Shown: in pieces, positions 26,458 to 36,816 of the stretch
Numbering within the stretch: position 1 is the first letter of the stretch
How the letters are laid out: every line of letters starts with the position of its first letter
Source of the DNA: Proteus vulgaris
GTDB taxonomy: Bacteria; Pseudomonadota; Gammaproteobacteria; Enterobacterales; Enterobacteriaceae
Assembly (NCBI GenBank): GCA_901472505.1
Contig: LR590468.1
Location: 3,633,501 to 3,697,500, forward strand
Length of the DNA stretch: 64,000 nucleotides
Reading direction: 5' to 3'
Notes under the pieces: model-generated
Told to the model about the DNA's origin: nothing
Seen by the model: the letters and a program-made list of their open reading frames with translations, nothing else
The model's database searches: none
Program-made: the position numbers and the translations under genes

Positions 26458-27804
26458 TTAACGAGGCGTATTTAACTGCAAAATTAATTGCTGTAAGGAT
26501 GTCAGCAAGTTACTTGCCCAAAATCGACCTTCATTAGTCAATTTCATACAAAGAAAATCGTCTTCAACAAGACCTGCTTGATACCATTGATTTAATAAAG
26601 GAGAGAGTAGCGTCGCTTGTGGGCTTAACTTGGCCAGATCAACACGGCCACACTCAATGCCAGCTTGTAACTCATGACGCCAACGAAAACCACTATCGGT
26701 TGCACGACTCATCATCATTAAGGGTTTTTGGCTATCTGTAATTTTTTGATAATAATTGTCTAGTGATCGCTCAATCATCCATGAATAACCATTCACTGTG
26801 CCACCAGCACCTGAGCCAAAAGCTAGGCAATCTGCCCCTTGTTTGATTAATAAGTTGTAAAGATTGCGCTCGCGGGTTGTTCTTGCCCAATGGCTATTAC
26901 TGATCTGACGCCAGCCCACATTTTCCATAAAATCACAACCTTGAAGATAAAGATCACGCCTTTGTATTGGCGAAGGCACAGTAATTCGTTGATTTTCAAC
27001 CGCTTTACCTAATGGTGTATTAGGCAATAAATTCAATGCATAGAGATCGACACCATCTAAACCAATATCATGAGCAATAGTGAGATCTTCTTGCCAGTTC
27101 GTCGCATCTTGCCCAGGTAATCCAAATAATAAATCACACACCACCGCAGCACGATCGCGTAAACAAAGCCCTTTCATAAATTTGGCAGCTTCTTCACCCG
27201 TTGAGGTTCTCGCCATTCGTTTACGAATTTTGCTGTTAAAGGTTTGAATACCAATAGAAAAACGGTTTGCGCCTGCATCTAAACAAGCATCGATACGGTT
27301 ATCATCAAAATTTAAAACTCGACCTTCAAGAGTGATTTCGCAGTCAGGAGCCAAAGGAAGTGATTGCCTCAAATGCGTGATCACACGATAAAGATCTTTG
27401 GCCGATAATGCAGAAGGGGTTCCCCCACCAAAATAAACTGCATGAATTGGTGCTGATTGATAAAGTAAACTATCTGATTCAGCCGATATCTCACGCAGTA
27501 ATGCATCGGTATAGCGCGAACAGGCTTCTTCATGATAGTTATTTTGATAAAACCCACAAAAGGTGCAATGTGTTGCACAAAAAGGGATATGAATATACAA
27601 CAAACGTTTACAGGCTGGCGTTTTACTTTCTAATAAGGCTTGCCATGTGGATTGCTGCTCTTCTTTTGCGATAGGCACAGAACCACGCCATGGCATGGTG
27701 GCGTGTCTATCACGGAAAGGGCTATCACCTTCTAAAGCGAAATGAGCAGTAAGATCAATTTCAGCAGAAGGGGGGATAATATGTGTTACGACTGACTCTT
27801 TCAT
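26458..27804 (-). CDS. hutW: Heme anaerobic degradation radical SAM methyltransferase ChuW/HutW
   Basis: A 448-residue HemN-like radical SAM enzyme. The [4Fe-4S] cluster motif C-x3-C-x2-C is in IPFCATHCTFCGFY (about residues 74-86), followed by YFGGGTPSAL for SAM binding and the HemN-type C-terminal domain. ChuW opens the heme ring under anaerobic conditions by radical-mediated methyl transfer, releasing iron and anaerobilin. Ribosome site AGGAATG. It starts 20 bases after the restored end of the binding-protein gene. Presence of W, X and Y implies use of heme iron without oxygen. Confidence 0.92.
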   Translation of the reverse strand: MKESVVTHIIPPSAEIDLTAHFALEGDSPFRDRHATMPWRGSVPIAKEEQQSTWQALLESKTPACKRLLYIHIPFCATHCTFCGFYQNNYHEEACSRYTDALLREISAESDSLLYQSAPIHAVYFGGGTPSALSAKDLYRVITHLRQSLPLAPDCEITLEGRVLNFDDNRIDACLDAGANRFSIGIQTFNSKIRKRMARTSTGEEAAKFMKGLCLRDRAAVVCDLLFGLPGQDATNWQEDLTIAHDIGLDGVDLYALNLLPNTPLGKAVENQRITVPSPIQRRDLYLQGCDFMENVGWRQISNSHWARTTRERNLYNLLIKQGADCLAFGSGAGGTVNGYSWMIERSLDNYYQKITDSQKPLMMMSRATDSGFRWRHELQAGIECGRVDLAKLSPQATLLSPLLNQWYQAGLVEDDFLCMKLTNEGRFWASNLLTSLQQLILQLNTPR

Positions 27805-27824
27805 TATTAAATCATTCCTACTTA

Positions 27825-28725
27825 TTATTCAGCATTATTATCTTTTAGTGGATCAGTGGGATAAAATTGTTGATGCAATAACTCTACGGCATCCACAATA
27901 CGAGGCCCCATTCCCAAAATAAGGGATTGATCAATTTCGATAATGCGTTGATTTTTCCATGCTTGAGTCATCGACACTCCAGGTACAGAAGCTAATCCCT
28001 CCAGATGCTCTTATTGTGCCCGTTTGATTTTTCTGACTTTGTGTCGTGATAACAATTAACTCTGGATCAGCGGCAATAATGGCCTCTGCGCTATAGATAC
28101 GATAATTCTCGTGTGTTGCGATATTCTCACCGCCAGCTAATTGAAGGATCGCATCTGCGACACTGGTTTTCCCTGCAACTTGAGGAATTCCACCTCCCGG
28201 TGAAAGAAAGAACATCACTTTTACTTTCTGTTTAATTTGATTATTTTTAGCGTTAATAATGGCTAAACGGGATTGTAATGAATCAATTAATGCATCGCCT
28301 TGTGTCTGCTTATCCAGAGAAACGGCTAACGTGCGGATGTTTTGAAGCATTAACTCAAAGGTTGCTGGCGTTCTTGGTAAAGAAATCACTTTAACGTTAT
28401 GTTGTGCAAGCTGACGTAAGACCATTTTAGGCTCAGCATCATCCCATGTTACAAAAGTAGAAGGGCGTAGAGATAAAATGCCTTCAACACTTAACTGTTT
28501 CCAATACCCAATATGAGGCAATACCTGTGTTTGTTCGGGGTAAGAAGTGGTTTCATCAACACCAACAACCTTATTGCCAGCATCCATGGCATAAATTAAT
28601 TCCACAATAGATCCCCCCGCAATAACCCAACGGTCATTTTTTATATTCTCTTTTGCCGTTAAGCTAAAAGGTAGCAATAATAAACTGAGAATCATTAATA
28701 TTTTGTTCATCGTTAAAATGCCCAT
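27825..28725 (-). pseudogene. hmuT: Heme periplasmic binding protein HmuT/ChuT, frameshifted near the 3' end
   Basis: Signal peptide (MNKILMILSLLLLPFSLTA) then a TroA-fold binding protein: WVIAGGSIVELIYAM, VVGVDETTSYPE, LSLRPSTFVTWDDAEPKMVL, PELIVITTQSQ. About 40 residues after that the frame breaks near 28003-28006. Dropping one base continues as LEGLASVPGVSMTQAWKNQR, then IIEIDQSLILGMGPRIVDAV to a stop at 27825. Restored length is about 299 codons, normal for the family. Two starts are possible, 28725 (inside the receptor stop region) and 28710. Delivers heme to an ABC permease not present in this window. Confidence 0.8.
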
Positions 28726-30851
28726 GTCAGACCAACTGCAGCATTAATACCCGCAGCAGGAATAGATTCATGAGCTGTTTGATAACGCTTATTTAAAATA
28801 TTATTTAAATCAAAGTTAATACGATATTGATCGTTATGGCCAAACTCACTACTAAGTGAAAGGTTTACCGTTGCCCAACCAGCGTAATGTTGTTTGTTTT
28901 CAGGATTCCGATGATCTTTCGCTTGCGTTGCAGATCGCAAATATAAATCTGACATTAAATTCATATTATTGAGTAATAAGAGATGTTTAGCTCCAATACG
29001 CGTCGTGACTGTAGGTTCTCCTGTATCCCATGTTTTTAGGGTTGGAGTAATAAATTGACGGCGCATCACATTGGCAGAAACATAAGGTGTAATTGACCAA
29101 CCTTGATATTGTGCCATTACCTCCATGCCATATGTCTTTGCTCGGTCAATATTGTCATAATAGAAGTAATCTGCTCGGCCTGTTTTGCTATTCCCTTCAC
29201 AAATACGTTCTCCTGCACAAGCGACTGAGGTGATATAATCTTTTGCTTCAGAATAATAAATGGCGCTATCAATATACCAATTATTACCTTTATAACGCGC
29301 ACCAAACTCCACATTATTAGAGTGTTCAGCCTCTAGGTCACGATTACCATAAGTCACCGCACCACCCGCCGTAGTGTTCATAAATTGCTGAACTAATGTA
29401 GGGAATACATAACCTTGTGCAAATGCAAGACGCAGCTCAGTATCTTTAAATCCGGAATAACGTAGATTGGATGAAATAATAAAAGCATTATCTCTGACGG
29501 ATGTAGAAGACAACGCCTTATAGTTTGTGCCTGTTTTATTATGGTGAACAGTTTCATCACCACTTTGTAATTCTGATTTCAACCAATATTGTCTGGCACC
29601 CATTGCCCATGACCAATCATCTGCTATTTTCCAATCATTTTGAGCAAAAATAGAGATATTGGTTTGTTTACTGCGGTTATGTAATAGAGATTGCTTTTCA
29701 TAATTTACAGCTGGTGGAAATCCTGTTGTACTATTTGAAGATGTTTGGCCAACAGAGGTTTGTTTTACTTTATCTTGTTGATATTGTGCGCCTAAAATTA
29801 GTTCATTATTTGCAGGTAATGTAAAGTTTGCCTGCATAGTCATTCCATAAGTATTCTGTGTATCCTCCGACTGTGTTCGGTTTTTAACAGTTAAATTACC
29901 AATCCTTGGGCTACCTGTTGGCGTAACGACACCAACGCGGTTTTCAAATTTTCGTTCAATTTGCTGTGTATAAGCATCTATATGAAGCTTTTTAAAATAA
30001 TCAGCATCAATATCATAATCATAAAATAAGCCGATTTTTTCACGCTCAAGCTTAGGAACTTTAACGCTAAATTCTTGGTATTTTCCTTCATCCGCATAAT
30101 AAGATTGTGTGGATAAATCATAGCGATCAAGCGAAAGTCCAAATTTGTGTTTATCAATTTTATAGCCTAGCCATGCACCTTGACCGTTATTTCTAAAATG
30201 TGTATTAGGTAAACGTCCATCAGGGGTGTCTCTGTCACCATGATCGGCATAACTCCCATTAAAGCGGTATTCAAAATCGCCTATTGTGCCTGAAATTAAT
30301 GCAGACTCTCGCCATCCCATCGTCGCTGAGTCATAAACAACTTTAATACTGCCACCAAAAGGCTTATCGCCACCTTTTTGGGTGATTAAATTCACCACAC
30401 CACCAATAGCTTGTGAACCATAAAGTACGGAATAGGGGCCTTTAACCACTTCAATACGCTCTAGTGCCGATTCATCGATTAAAATACCTGCACCAAAATT
30501 TTGACCACCTCGTTGATAGGTAACTTCTTGCCCATCAACCAATAAAAGTACGCGTGATGAAGCCTCACCACGGATGCGAATTTGTTTACGGCCGGCGAGG
30601 CTATTATCCGTCACTTCAACACCAGGAATATCACGCAATTGATCCGCAATAGAAGAAGCCGTTGATTGACTTAATGACTCTTTATCAATAACTTGAATAG
30701 TTGCAGGGCTATTCCATAAAGAGGAAGCGCTACGTGTTGTAGTGACAACCAGCGTTTCTTCTTTAGGTGATACGGTATTAGCAATGGCATATTGAGAGAG
30801 TGAGAGTGTTAGAGCAGATAATACGAAGCAAGATTTAAATTGAATACACAT
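28713..30851 (-). CDS. hmuR: TonB-dependent heme/hemoglobin receptor
   Basis: About 712 residues from the ATG at 30851 (AAGG ribosome site); the frame is open further to a TTG at 30875 but that lies in the Fur box. Signal peptide to ...QYAIA, TonB box EETLVVTTTR, plug with IRIRGEASSRVLLLVDGQE and VVKGPYSVLYGSQAIGGVVN. In the barrel lies the FAQGYVFPTLVQQF region resembling the FRAP/NPNL motif of heme receptors, and the C-terminus ends GLTWAF. Takes up heme from host heme-proteins at the outer membrane. First gene of hmuR-hmuT-chuW-chuX-chuY; its stop overlaps the hmuT start. Confidence 0.88.
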   Translation of the reverse strand: MCIQFKSCFVLSALTLSLSQYAIANTVSPKEETLVVTTTRSASSLWNSPATIQVIDKESLSQSTASSIADQLRDIPGVEVTDNSLAGRKQIRIRGEASSRVLLLVDGQEVTYQRGGQNFGAGILIDESALERIEVVKGPYSVLYGSQAIGGVVNLITQKGGDKPFGGSIKVVYDSATMGWRESALISGTIGDFEYRFNGSYADHGDRDTPDGRLPNTHFRNNGQGAWLGYKIDKHKFGLSLDRYDLSTQSYYADEGKYQEFSVKVPKLEREKIGLFYDYDIDADYFKKLHIDAYTQQIERKFENRVGVVTPTGSPRIGNLTVKNRTQSEDTQNTYGMTMQANFTLPANNELILGAQYQQDKVKQTSVGQTSSNSTTGFPPAVNYEKQSLLHNRSKQTNISIFAQNDWKIADDWSWAMGARQYWLKSELQSGDETVHHNKTGTNYKALSSTSVRDNAFIISSNLRYSGFKDTELRLAFAQGYVFPTLVQQFMNTTAGGAVTYGNRDLEAEHSNNVEFGARYKGNNWYIDSAIYYSEAKDYITSVACAGERICEGNSKTGRADYFYYDNIDRAKTYGMEVMAQYQGWSITPYVSANVMRRQFITPTLKTWDTGEPTVTTRIGAKHLLLLNNMNLMSDLYLRSATQAKDHRNPENKQHYAGWATVNLSLSSEFGHNDQYRINFDLNNILNKRYQTAHESIPAAGINAAVGLTWAF

Positions 30852-30868
30852 AGTTACAGACCTTAATG

Positions 30869-30892
30869 AGATCAATAATGATTATCATTTGC
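30869..30892 (-). promoter_or_regulatory. Fur box of the heme operon
   Basis: AATAATGATTATCATT (30874-30889) is a near-perfect Fur box core about 20 bases upstream of the receptor ATG; iron repression of the whole heme operon is expected. Confidence 0.8.
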
Positions 30893-31022
30893 TTTATAAT
30901 TTAACTTTTAGTATTCAGCAATCTAAAAATAGCAAATAGAATACATCTTTGATTTAGATCAAAGTAAAAATGTGATTTCATGCACATTAGGTGCCTAAAT
31001 AAACAAAAATGGCATAAAAAGA

Positions 31023-31172
31023 AGGGTTTTAAGCCCACTTAGTGCTGTTATTTTAGGTTGGGCATTATTAGGGCTACAATTAACTGGCTTACACATTATC
31101 GGTATGATTTTGATATTCGTGAGTATTTGGATTAATCAACAGTCAGAAAAACGAGCAAGAGCAAAGCTTTAA
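31023..31172 (+). pseudogene. C-terminal remnant of an EamA/DMT transporter
   Basis: The last 49 codons of a drug/metabolite exporter: RVLSPLSAVILGWALLG, then QLTGLHIIGMILIFVSIWI and a Lys/Arg-rich tail ending in TAA. The pattern SPLSAVILGWALLG-Q-L is that of the last two helices of EamA proteins. The first 240 or so residues are absent, so this is a truncated relic. Confidence 0.65.
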
Positions 31173-31253
31173 TCACTTAGTTAGAATTATTGTGTTATTT
31201 TAACCCTCTTAACCATGCAATAGTTAATACAGAATAATCAAGAGAGAGTTGTT

Positions 31254-31709
31254 ATGCCTATATGGGTTGATGCTGACGCATGTCCTAAAGTCATCAAAGA
31301 AGTGTTATATCGAGCAGCAGACAGAGAAAAAATGATCATCACTTTTGTTGCTAACCAACGATTAAGCGTACCTGCATCGCCTTTTTTACGCACATTACAA
31401 GTTTCTGCTGGATTTGATGTTGCGGATAACGAAATTGTCCGCCGTACCAATAAAGATGACTTAGTGATCACTGCCGATATTCCATTAGCGGCTGAAGTGA
31501 TTGAAAAGGGTGCGGTTGCGCTAAATCCTAGAGGTGAACGATATACTGAAGCAACTATTCGTGAACGCTTAAATATACGTGACTTTATGGATACGATGAG
31601 AGCCAGTGGTATTCAAACGGGGGGACCTGCAAGCCTAAACCAACGCGATCGCCAGCTTTTTGCTAATGAATTAGACAAGTGGCTATTACAGCAAAAAAGA
31701 CGTACTTAA
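31254..31709 (+). CDS. yaiI: UPF0178/DUF188 protein YaiI
   Basis: A 151-residue protein matching E. coli YaiI: the N-terminal [20 protein letters not shown] with its acidic Asp-x-Asp pair, [19 protein letters not shown], and the C-terminal [20 protein letters not shown]. The fold is PIN-like with conserved acidic residues, suggesting a nuclease, but no activity is established. GAGAG ribosome site. Single gene with a terminator. Confidence 0.92.
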   Translation: MPIWVDADACPKVIKEVLYRAADREKMIITFVANQRLSVPASPFLRTLQVSAGFDVADNEIVRRTNKDDLVITADIPLAAEVIEKGAVALNPRGERYTEATIRERLNIRDFMDTMRASGIQTGGPASLNQRDRQLFANELDKWLLQQKRRT

Positions 31710-31737
31710 CTTCACGAATTATCATCTCTTTAAATAG

Positions 31738-31775
31738 AAAAACGAGCATTTTAATCATTGCCCGTTTTTCTTTTT
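31738..31775 (+). terminator. Terminator of yaiI
   Basis: Arms AAAAACGAGCA / TTGCCCGTTTTT (one mismatch) followed by CTTTTTTT. Confidence 0.75.
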
Positions 31776-31815
31776 TTAAGATAAACGCTAAGTTATTTCT
31801 TTTTTTATAATGACA

Positions 31816-33057
31816 TTAAACATAACGTTTTTTGCCTAGTATACTTGGTTTCTTTCCTTTAAAAACATGAGGGCCATCCATCGTTAATTTAAGCTCATCA
31901 CCAATACGTGTTAACCAAGGAGTGGCTTCACTGCCTGCTCTTGATGTCACACCAGAAGGTTTTAACGTAATACTGTCTTGATCGATTTCAATAATACCAA
32001 TGACATAGGTGTAAATCATATTATTGAAAAAGCCTTTTTTGTATTCACAAGAGCACTCAACGATTTGATTACCATATTCCATGCGCATTGTCGGTTTTAA
32101 TGATGCAACAGAAACACAACCATTACTAATAGCAGAATAAACACTACAAACTAATGCCACTTTTCCGCCCATTAATTGAGAAATAGCGGGGTTTATTTCA
32201 ACAGTCTCACAACCGGGCTGATCTTGACTAACACTAACCACATCACCAGTATGGAAAACAAAAGGATCGGCATTAAAAGCACCACTTTTATCTGGTGCTT
32301 GAATAATAGACATTTGACCATTGGGGCGCAAAATACCCACACGAAGATCTAAATCATCGTTATCCTTACCATCACCATTATCTATCCACGTTGCACTGAC
32401 TAAAATACGTTTAGGTGCATCACTCCCTTTTAGTAAAGAAACACGGTGGCTACTCTCTGGTTTCGTCAGTTTCACTACGCTTTTTTGTATATTAACAGAT
32501 GGCGTGGGCTTAGGGGCAATAACTGGGGCTGGCTCTTCGACTTCAATACCATAAAGATCACATAGCCCTGCAAGTCCTGATGCAAAACCTTGCCAAACAG
32601 AGCGAACTTTATTTTGTCCGTTTCGAATATACAGTTCTAAAACAATAATGCCCGTTTCTTGCGAGAATTGGCTTGGAGCTAATTCAATCACGTCATTATT
32701 TATCAATACTTGTGCTTTTAATTGCGCCACAACAGCAAAACCGCCAGCACTTCCATCTTGTGTCAAGGTAATGGCTATTTTGGTAATATTGGCAGGTAAA
32801 CGGGATAAATCGAAATCAATGCTATGAATAACTGATGAACCTTGAGTAACAGGTGCAATAAATGATGCAGCACCAGATACATGATGAGGGGCATTAAAAA
32901 AAACCATATCATCATCATTTACAACTTTGCCTGACTCTGTAACTAAAAAAGCAGTCAGATTAATATCAAGGTTATTGCCTACTGCATGAGAGACTCTAAC
33001 TTGTCCTTTATTTTCACTTAGTGATGTATTTTCACCTGGTTGTAATATTTTACTCAT
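31816..33057 (-). CDS. Solitary TerD-family (TerA-like) two-domain protein
   Basis: A 413-residue soluble protein. Residues 1-175 form a TerD domain: LQPGENTSL at the start, DDDMVFFNAPHHVSGAAS and the calcium-binding-type FDLSRLPANITKIAITLTQD. After a Pro-rich linker (EEPAPVIAPKPTPS) a second domain with DNGDGKDNDDLDLRVGILRP and PFVFHTGDVVSV resembles the C-terminal part of TerA, ending in a basic tail. Ter proteins go with tellurite, phage and stress phenotypes in multi-gene clusters, but here no other ter gene is adjacent. AAGGAG ribosome site. Function of the lone protein is unknown. Confidence 0.75.
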   Translation of the reverse strand: MSKILQPGENTSLSENKGQVRVSHAVGNNLDINLTAFLVTESGKVVNDDDMVFFNAPHHVSGAASFIAPVTQGSSVIHSIDFDLSRLPANITKIAITLTQDGSAGGFAVVAQLKAQVLINNDVIELAPSQFSQETGIIVLELYIRNGQNKVRSVWQGFASGLAGLCDLYGIEVEEPAPVIAPKPTPSVNIQKSVVKLTKPESSHRVSLLKGSDAPKRILVSATWIDNGDGKDNDDLDLRVGILRPNGQMSIIQAPDKSGAFNADPFVFHTGDVVSVSQDQPGCETVEINPAISQLMGGKVALVCSVYSAISNGCVSVASLKPTMRMEYGNQIVECSCEYKKGFFNNMIYTYVIGIIEIDQDSITLKPSGVTSRAGSEATPWLTRIGDELKLTMDGPHVFKGKKPSILGKKRYV

Positions 33058-33229
33058 TAAACCGCTCCTTGATTGATAAGACTAACTGCAAGAAATTGGG
33101 ATGAAGGAAGTGATAATAACTTCAATTAATTATTTATTCGGTGATCTCTTTCACTTTCATTAGATATCAAAAGCCAATGAATTTATTTATAATCTTAGGG
33201 AAATTTTCCCATCAAGACGAGAGGTAATG

Positions 33230-34631
33230 ATGTCATTTTCTAAATCTATGCTTGCTTTGGCTGTAATGGCGGTCTCTTTTTCCAGTTACGCGACAAAAAC
33301 AGGCTGATTTGATGATAGTTGACGGCACTGTTCTAACTATGGATCAGCAAAATAAAATAATTGAACAGGGCACGGTTGTCGTAAAAGAAAATAAAATTAT
33401 TGCCGTGGGTGGCCCTGAACTTTCTAAAGAATATCAAGCTAATAAAGTACTTGATGTTGATGGTGATATTGTTATGCCCGGTTTGATTAACACTCATACT
33501 CATGGCTCTATGACAGTATTTCGTTCATTAGCGGATGATGTTCCTGATAGACTTCACCGCTATATTTTTCCTCTCGAAAATAAAATGGTTTCTCGTGAAA
33601 TGGTTAGAATTGGCGCGAACCTTGCGAATATCGAGATGGTAAAAGGTGGCGTAACAACTTATGTTGATATGTATTATTTTGAAGATGAAGTAGCTAAAAC
33701 CGTTGATAAAATGGGGAATCGCGCTGTATTAGGAGAATCTGTTATTAATTTCCCTGTTGCTGATGCGAAAACACCAGAAGAAGGTATTCAATATGCAGTG
33801 AATTTTATTAAAGAATATAAAAATCATCCTCGTATTATCCCTGCTTTTGCTCCTCACGCACCTTATACAAACACAACTGAAAGCCTTCAGAAAATAGCTA
33901 AACTATCCATAGAACTAGATGTACCGGTAATGATCCATTTAGCTGAAACTGACCGAGAACAAGAAGAAATTGCCAAACGAACAGGCGGTAAAAGTCCTGT
34001 TCAATATATGGCAGATATCGGAGCGTTAAATAATAAAGTTATTGCGGCGCACGCGATTATGGTTGATGAAAAAGATATTGATTTATTGAAAAAATATGAT
34101 GTAGGCGTTGCTCATAATATCAGTGCTAATACAAAATCGGCTAAAGGCGTTGCGCCTGTCTTGACTATGTTAGAAAAGGGCGTTCGCGTTGGTTTGGGAA
34201 CAGATGGTCCGATGTCGAGTAACACGTTAACAACGATGAACGAACTAAATCTTGTGGGTAAAATTCATAAATTAGAGAATAAAGATCGTGCAGCAATGCC
34301 ACCTTTAACGGTTGTAGAGCTGGCAACTATGGGTTCAGCAAAAGTCTTGCATATGGAAGATAAATTGGGTTCATTAGAATCTGGGAAACTTGCTGATATC
34401 ATAGTTGTTGATACGAAATCACCTAATATGGTGCCTATGTATAGCCCTTATGCTGCATTAGTTTATGGTGCAAATGGCAGTAATGTCCGCCATACCATTG
34501 TAGATGGTAAAATCTTAATGGAAGATCGCCAACTCTTAACAGTTGATGAGAAAGCGATTATTAAAGAAGCACAAGATTTCTCTGATAAAGTACGTAAAAC
34601 GGTTATCGATAGTGGCGAAGTGGTTAAATAA
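33230..34631 (+). pseudogene. Secreted MtaD/SsnA-type amidohydrolase, frameshifted after the signal peptide
   Basis: A GAGG ribosome site and ATG at 33230 start a signal peptide (MSFSKSMLALAVMAVSFSSYA). An A5 run (33295-33299) then shifts the frame; with four A the protein reads YATKQADLMIVDGTVLTMD and continues to 34631 (about 467 residues). The body is a metal-dependent amidohydrolase of the deaminase type: NTHTHGSM, FAPHAPYTN, HLAETDREQEE, AAHAIMVD and GTDGPMSSNT. Relatives deaminate methylthioadenosine, adenosylhomocysteine or guanine in the cytosol; a secreted form is unusual and the substrate is unknown. As written, translation stops after 26 codons, though internal initiation at 33309 would yield a cytosolic enzyme. 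Confidence 0.75.
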
Positions 34632-34655
34632 AAATCGATATCAAACATCTTTATC

Positions 34656-34690
34656 CTAGGCAGTTTGCTTTTAAACTGCCTTTATTATCA
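34656..34690 (+). terminator. Terminator of the amidohydrolase gene
   Basis: Stem AGGCAGTTT / AAACTGCCT with a 6-base loop and TTATTATC tail, 26 bases after the stop codon. Confidence 0.75.
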
Positions 34691-34978
34691 TTAAAATATT
34701 TCTCTTATTTTTATCCAAACAGGACTAATTAAGATCAAATAACTACTAAATTCTTCACCATTACTAAGATAATCTTGATTATTTATAATGGTTATTTTAC
34801 CTAATGCAGTAACATCCTGTTTTATCGTAATTTCTACAATCTCATATCATTTTCTCTTTAAGTTTATTCTGTTATCTAAATTATTAGAGATGCAATACTA
34901 TCTCAATATACTTATACAATAGTGCATTCCTATTTAGCATCCTAGCGACACTGCTCATCAACTATGGATAGAATAAAA

Positions 34979-36631
34979 ATGATGATTAAACCTAATAAAC
35001 TCACTTTGTCACTTTTTACATTATCGATTATTAGTGCATCTAACGCTTTGGCTAATGAACCTGACTCAGCAGAGCTAACTAAAACGCTTTATCAAGATAT
35101 AAAACTTAATCAAGCTACTATTTTCTTACGAGGCGCAGAGCTTGAAAATAGTACAACGCTCAATTTGCCAGCAGGGCAAAGTGAAGTCATTTTATCAAAT
35201 GTTGCAGATAATCTTGACCCAAGAAGCCTATCAATTAGCCTTGATAATGACGATGTGATTATTAACACCATTAATGTTAAGAAAATCCCTATTGCTCCTA
35301 GTTACCCTCCTGAAATTGCAGTATTGATGGAAAAACAGAAAGATATTAATAAGCAAATTGAAGAATTAAACATCAATATTAATGTGGGTGATGAACAAAT
35401 TGCATTACTTAAAGATAAATCATTCTTTGGTTATGGTGATACTCAAACATTAGAGCAATCATCACAAAAATTTGATTTTATTAGCCAAAAAATGACATCG
35501 ATTCTTAATCAACAAAAAGCAACTCGAGAAGAAATCGCTGAACTCACTGAGCAATTAGAAGAATTAACTCGTAAATTAGAGATTGATATGCCAGTGATTG
35601 CAAAAGAGAAAACACAAATTGTTTTATCGGTAGGCACATCAAAAAATATTACCAGTAAAATGCAAATTTCTTATATAACGCCTGATGCAGGATGGTCGCC
35701 CGCTTATGATATTCGAAGCCAAGGGATGGATAAGCCGATATTACTCACCTATAAAGCAGACGTTATTCAAAATACGGGCTTAAATTGGGATAAAGTTAAA
35801 CTGGTTTTAACATCAACTAATCCCTCACTTAATATCACTGCGCCAACCTTATCACCTTGGTATTTATCTCTTTACAATGATAATGCTAAATTTAGAAAAG
35901 ACAGTATGAGGATGGTAATGCCTGCACCTGTTGCTGTGATGAGTGCTGAAGTTTCGAGTCGAGCTCAAGAGGAAAAAATGAACAAGGGAGTCACTCGATA
36001 TGTTACAACCAATAATAATGGTATTAATTTAAGTCACGCCATTGCTTTACCTTATACACTAAAAAATAGTACAGAGCCTAATACTTTGGTTATTAATCAA
36101 AAAGAGATAACCGCAGATTACCACTATTTAAGCACGCCCAAATTAGTCGAAGAAGTTTATTTACAAGCTGAAATTAAAGATTGGGAAAACTTAAATTTAC
36201 TTAACGGTCGGGCGAATATCTACTATATGAATAGCTTTGTCGGTAATAGCTATATTAATACTGATGAGTTAGTAGAATTACTTAGCATTCCACTTGGAAT
36301 AGATAAGAACATTCAAATTAGCCGTATTAATAATGAAAAAATAAGGAAAGAACCAATCTTTATTGGTACTACCATTGAACAAAAAGAAAGCTATACCATT
36401 AAAGTAAGAAATACATATAACACACCTGTAAAAGTGACAATTTACGATCAATTACCACTTAGCCAAGAAAATAACATTAACGTGACAAACGCTGATTATA
36501 AAGATGGTGTACTTGATAAAGATACAGGTGAAATAAAGTGGAATATCATGTTAGGAGCAAAACAAGAAAAATCCTTACCGTTAAATTATACGCTTTCTTA
36601 TCCTAAAAACAGACAAGTTATGGGGCTATAA
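34979..36631 (+). CDS. DUF4139/DUF4140 (mucoidy inhibitor-like) secreted protein
   Basis: About 550 residues. Signal peptide (KLTLSLFTLSIISASNALA), then a DUF4140 domain with the typical QATIFLRGAELENSTTL and AGQSEVILSNVADNLDPRSL. A coiled-coil of about 100 residues follows (MEKQKDINKQIEEL to LEELTRKLEID), then the DUF4139 beta-rich domain with ISYITPDAGWSPAYDIRS and LTYKADVIQNTGLNWDKVKL. Related to the MuiA-like family; role undetermined, probably envelope-associated. The frame opens at 34964, but an ATG at 34979 begins the signal peptide directly. Monocistronic, followed by a hairpin at 36661-36690. Confidence 0.8.
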   Translation: MMIKPNKLTLSLFTLSIISASNALANEPDSAELTKTLYQDIKLNQATIFLRGAELENSTTLNLPAGQSEVILSNVADNLDPRSLSISLDNDDVIINTINVKKIPIAPSYPPEIAVLMEKQKDINKQIEELNININVGDEQIALLKDKSFFGYGDTQTLEQSSQKFDFISQKMTSILNQQKATREEIAELTEQLEELTRKLEIDMPVIAKEKTQIVLSVGTSKNITSKMQISYITPDAGWSPAYDIRSQGMDKPILLTYKADVIQNTGLNWDKVKLVLTSTNPSLNITAPTLSPWYLSLYNDNAKFRKDSMRMVMPAPVAVMSAEVSSRAQEEKMNKGVTRYVTTNNNGINLSHAIALPYTLKNSTEPNTLVINQKEITADYHYLSTPKLVEEVYLQAEIKDWENLNLLNGRANIYYMNSFVGNSYINTDELVELLSIPLGIDKNIQISRINNEKIRKEPIFIGTTIEQKESYTIKVRNTYNTPVKVTIYDQLPLSQENNINVTNADYKDGVLDKDTGEIKWNIMLGAKQEKSLPLNYTLSYPKNRQVMGL

Positions 36632-36660
36632 TTACGATTTTCAGGTTGATCAAACAAAAA

Positions 36661-36690
36661 TAGAAAAGGGTGCAATTGCACTTTTTCTAT
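36661..36690 (+). terminator. Terminator of the DUF4139 gene
   Basis: Arms AGAAAAGGGTGCA / TGCACTTTTTCT (one bulge), T-rich after the stem. Confidence 0.6.
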
Positions 36691-36816
36691 TTTAAGTAAA
36701 CACTACTATTTTGAGTAAGTATAGAAAAAAATAACAGTAAACTTTTAAAGAGTATTTTTCTGCATAAACTGATTAATACTATTTTCCATTTTGGAAATAA
36801 TATATTTATCCTATTA

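Noticed and set aside
31238..31471. Minus-strand frame opposite yaiI
   Set aside because: Shadow of a conserved gene.
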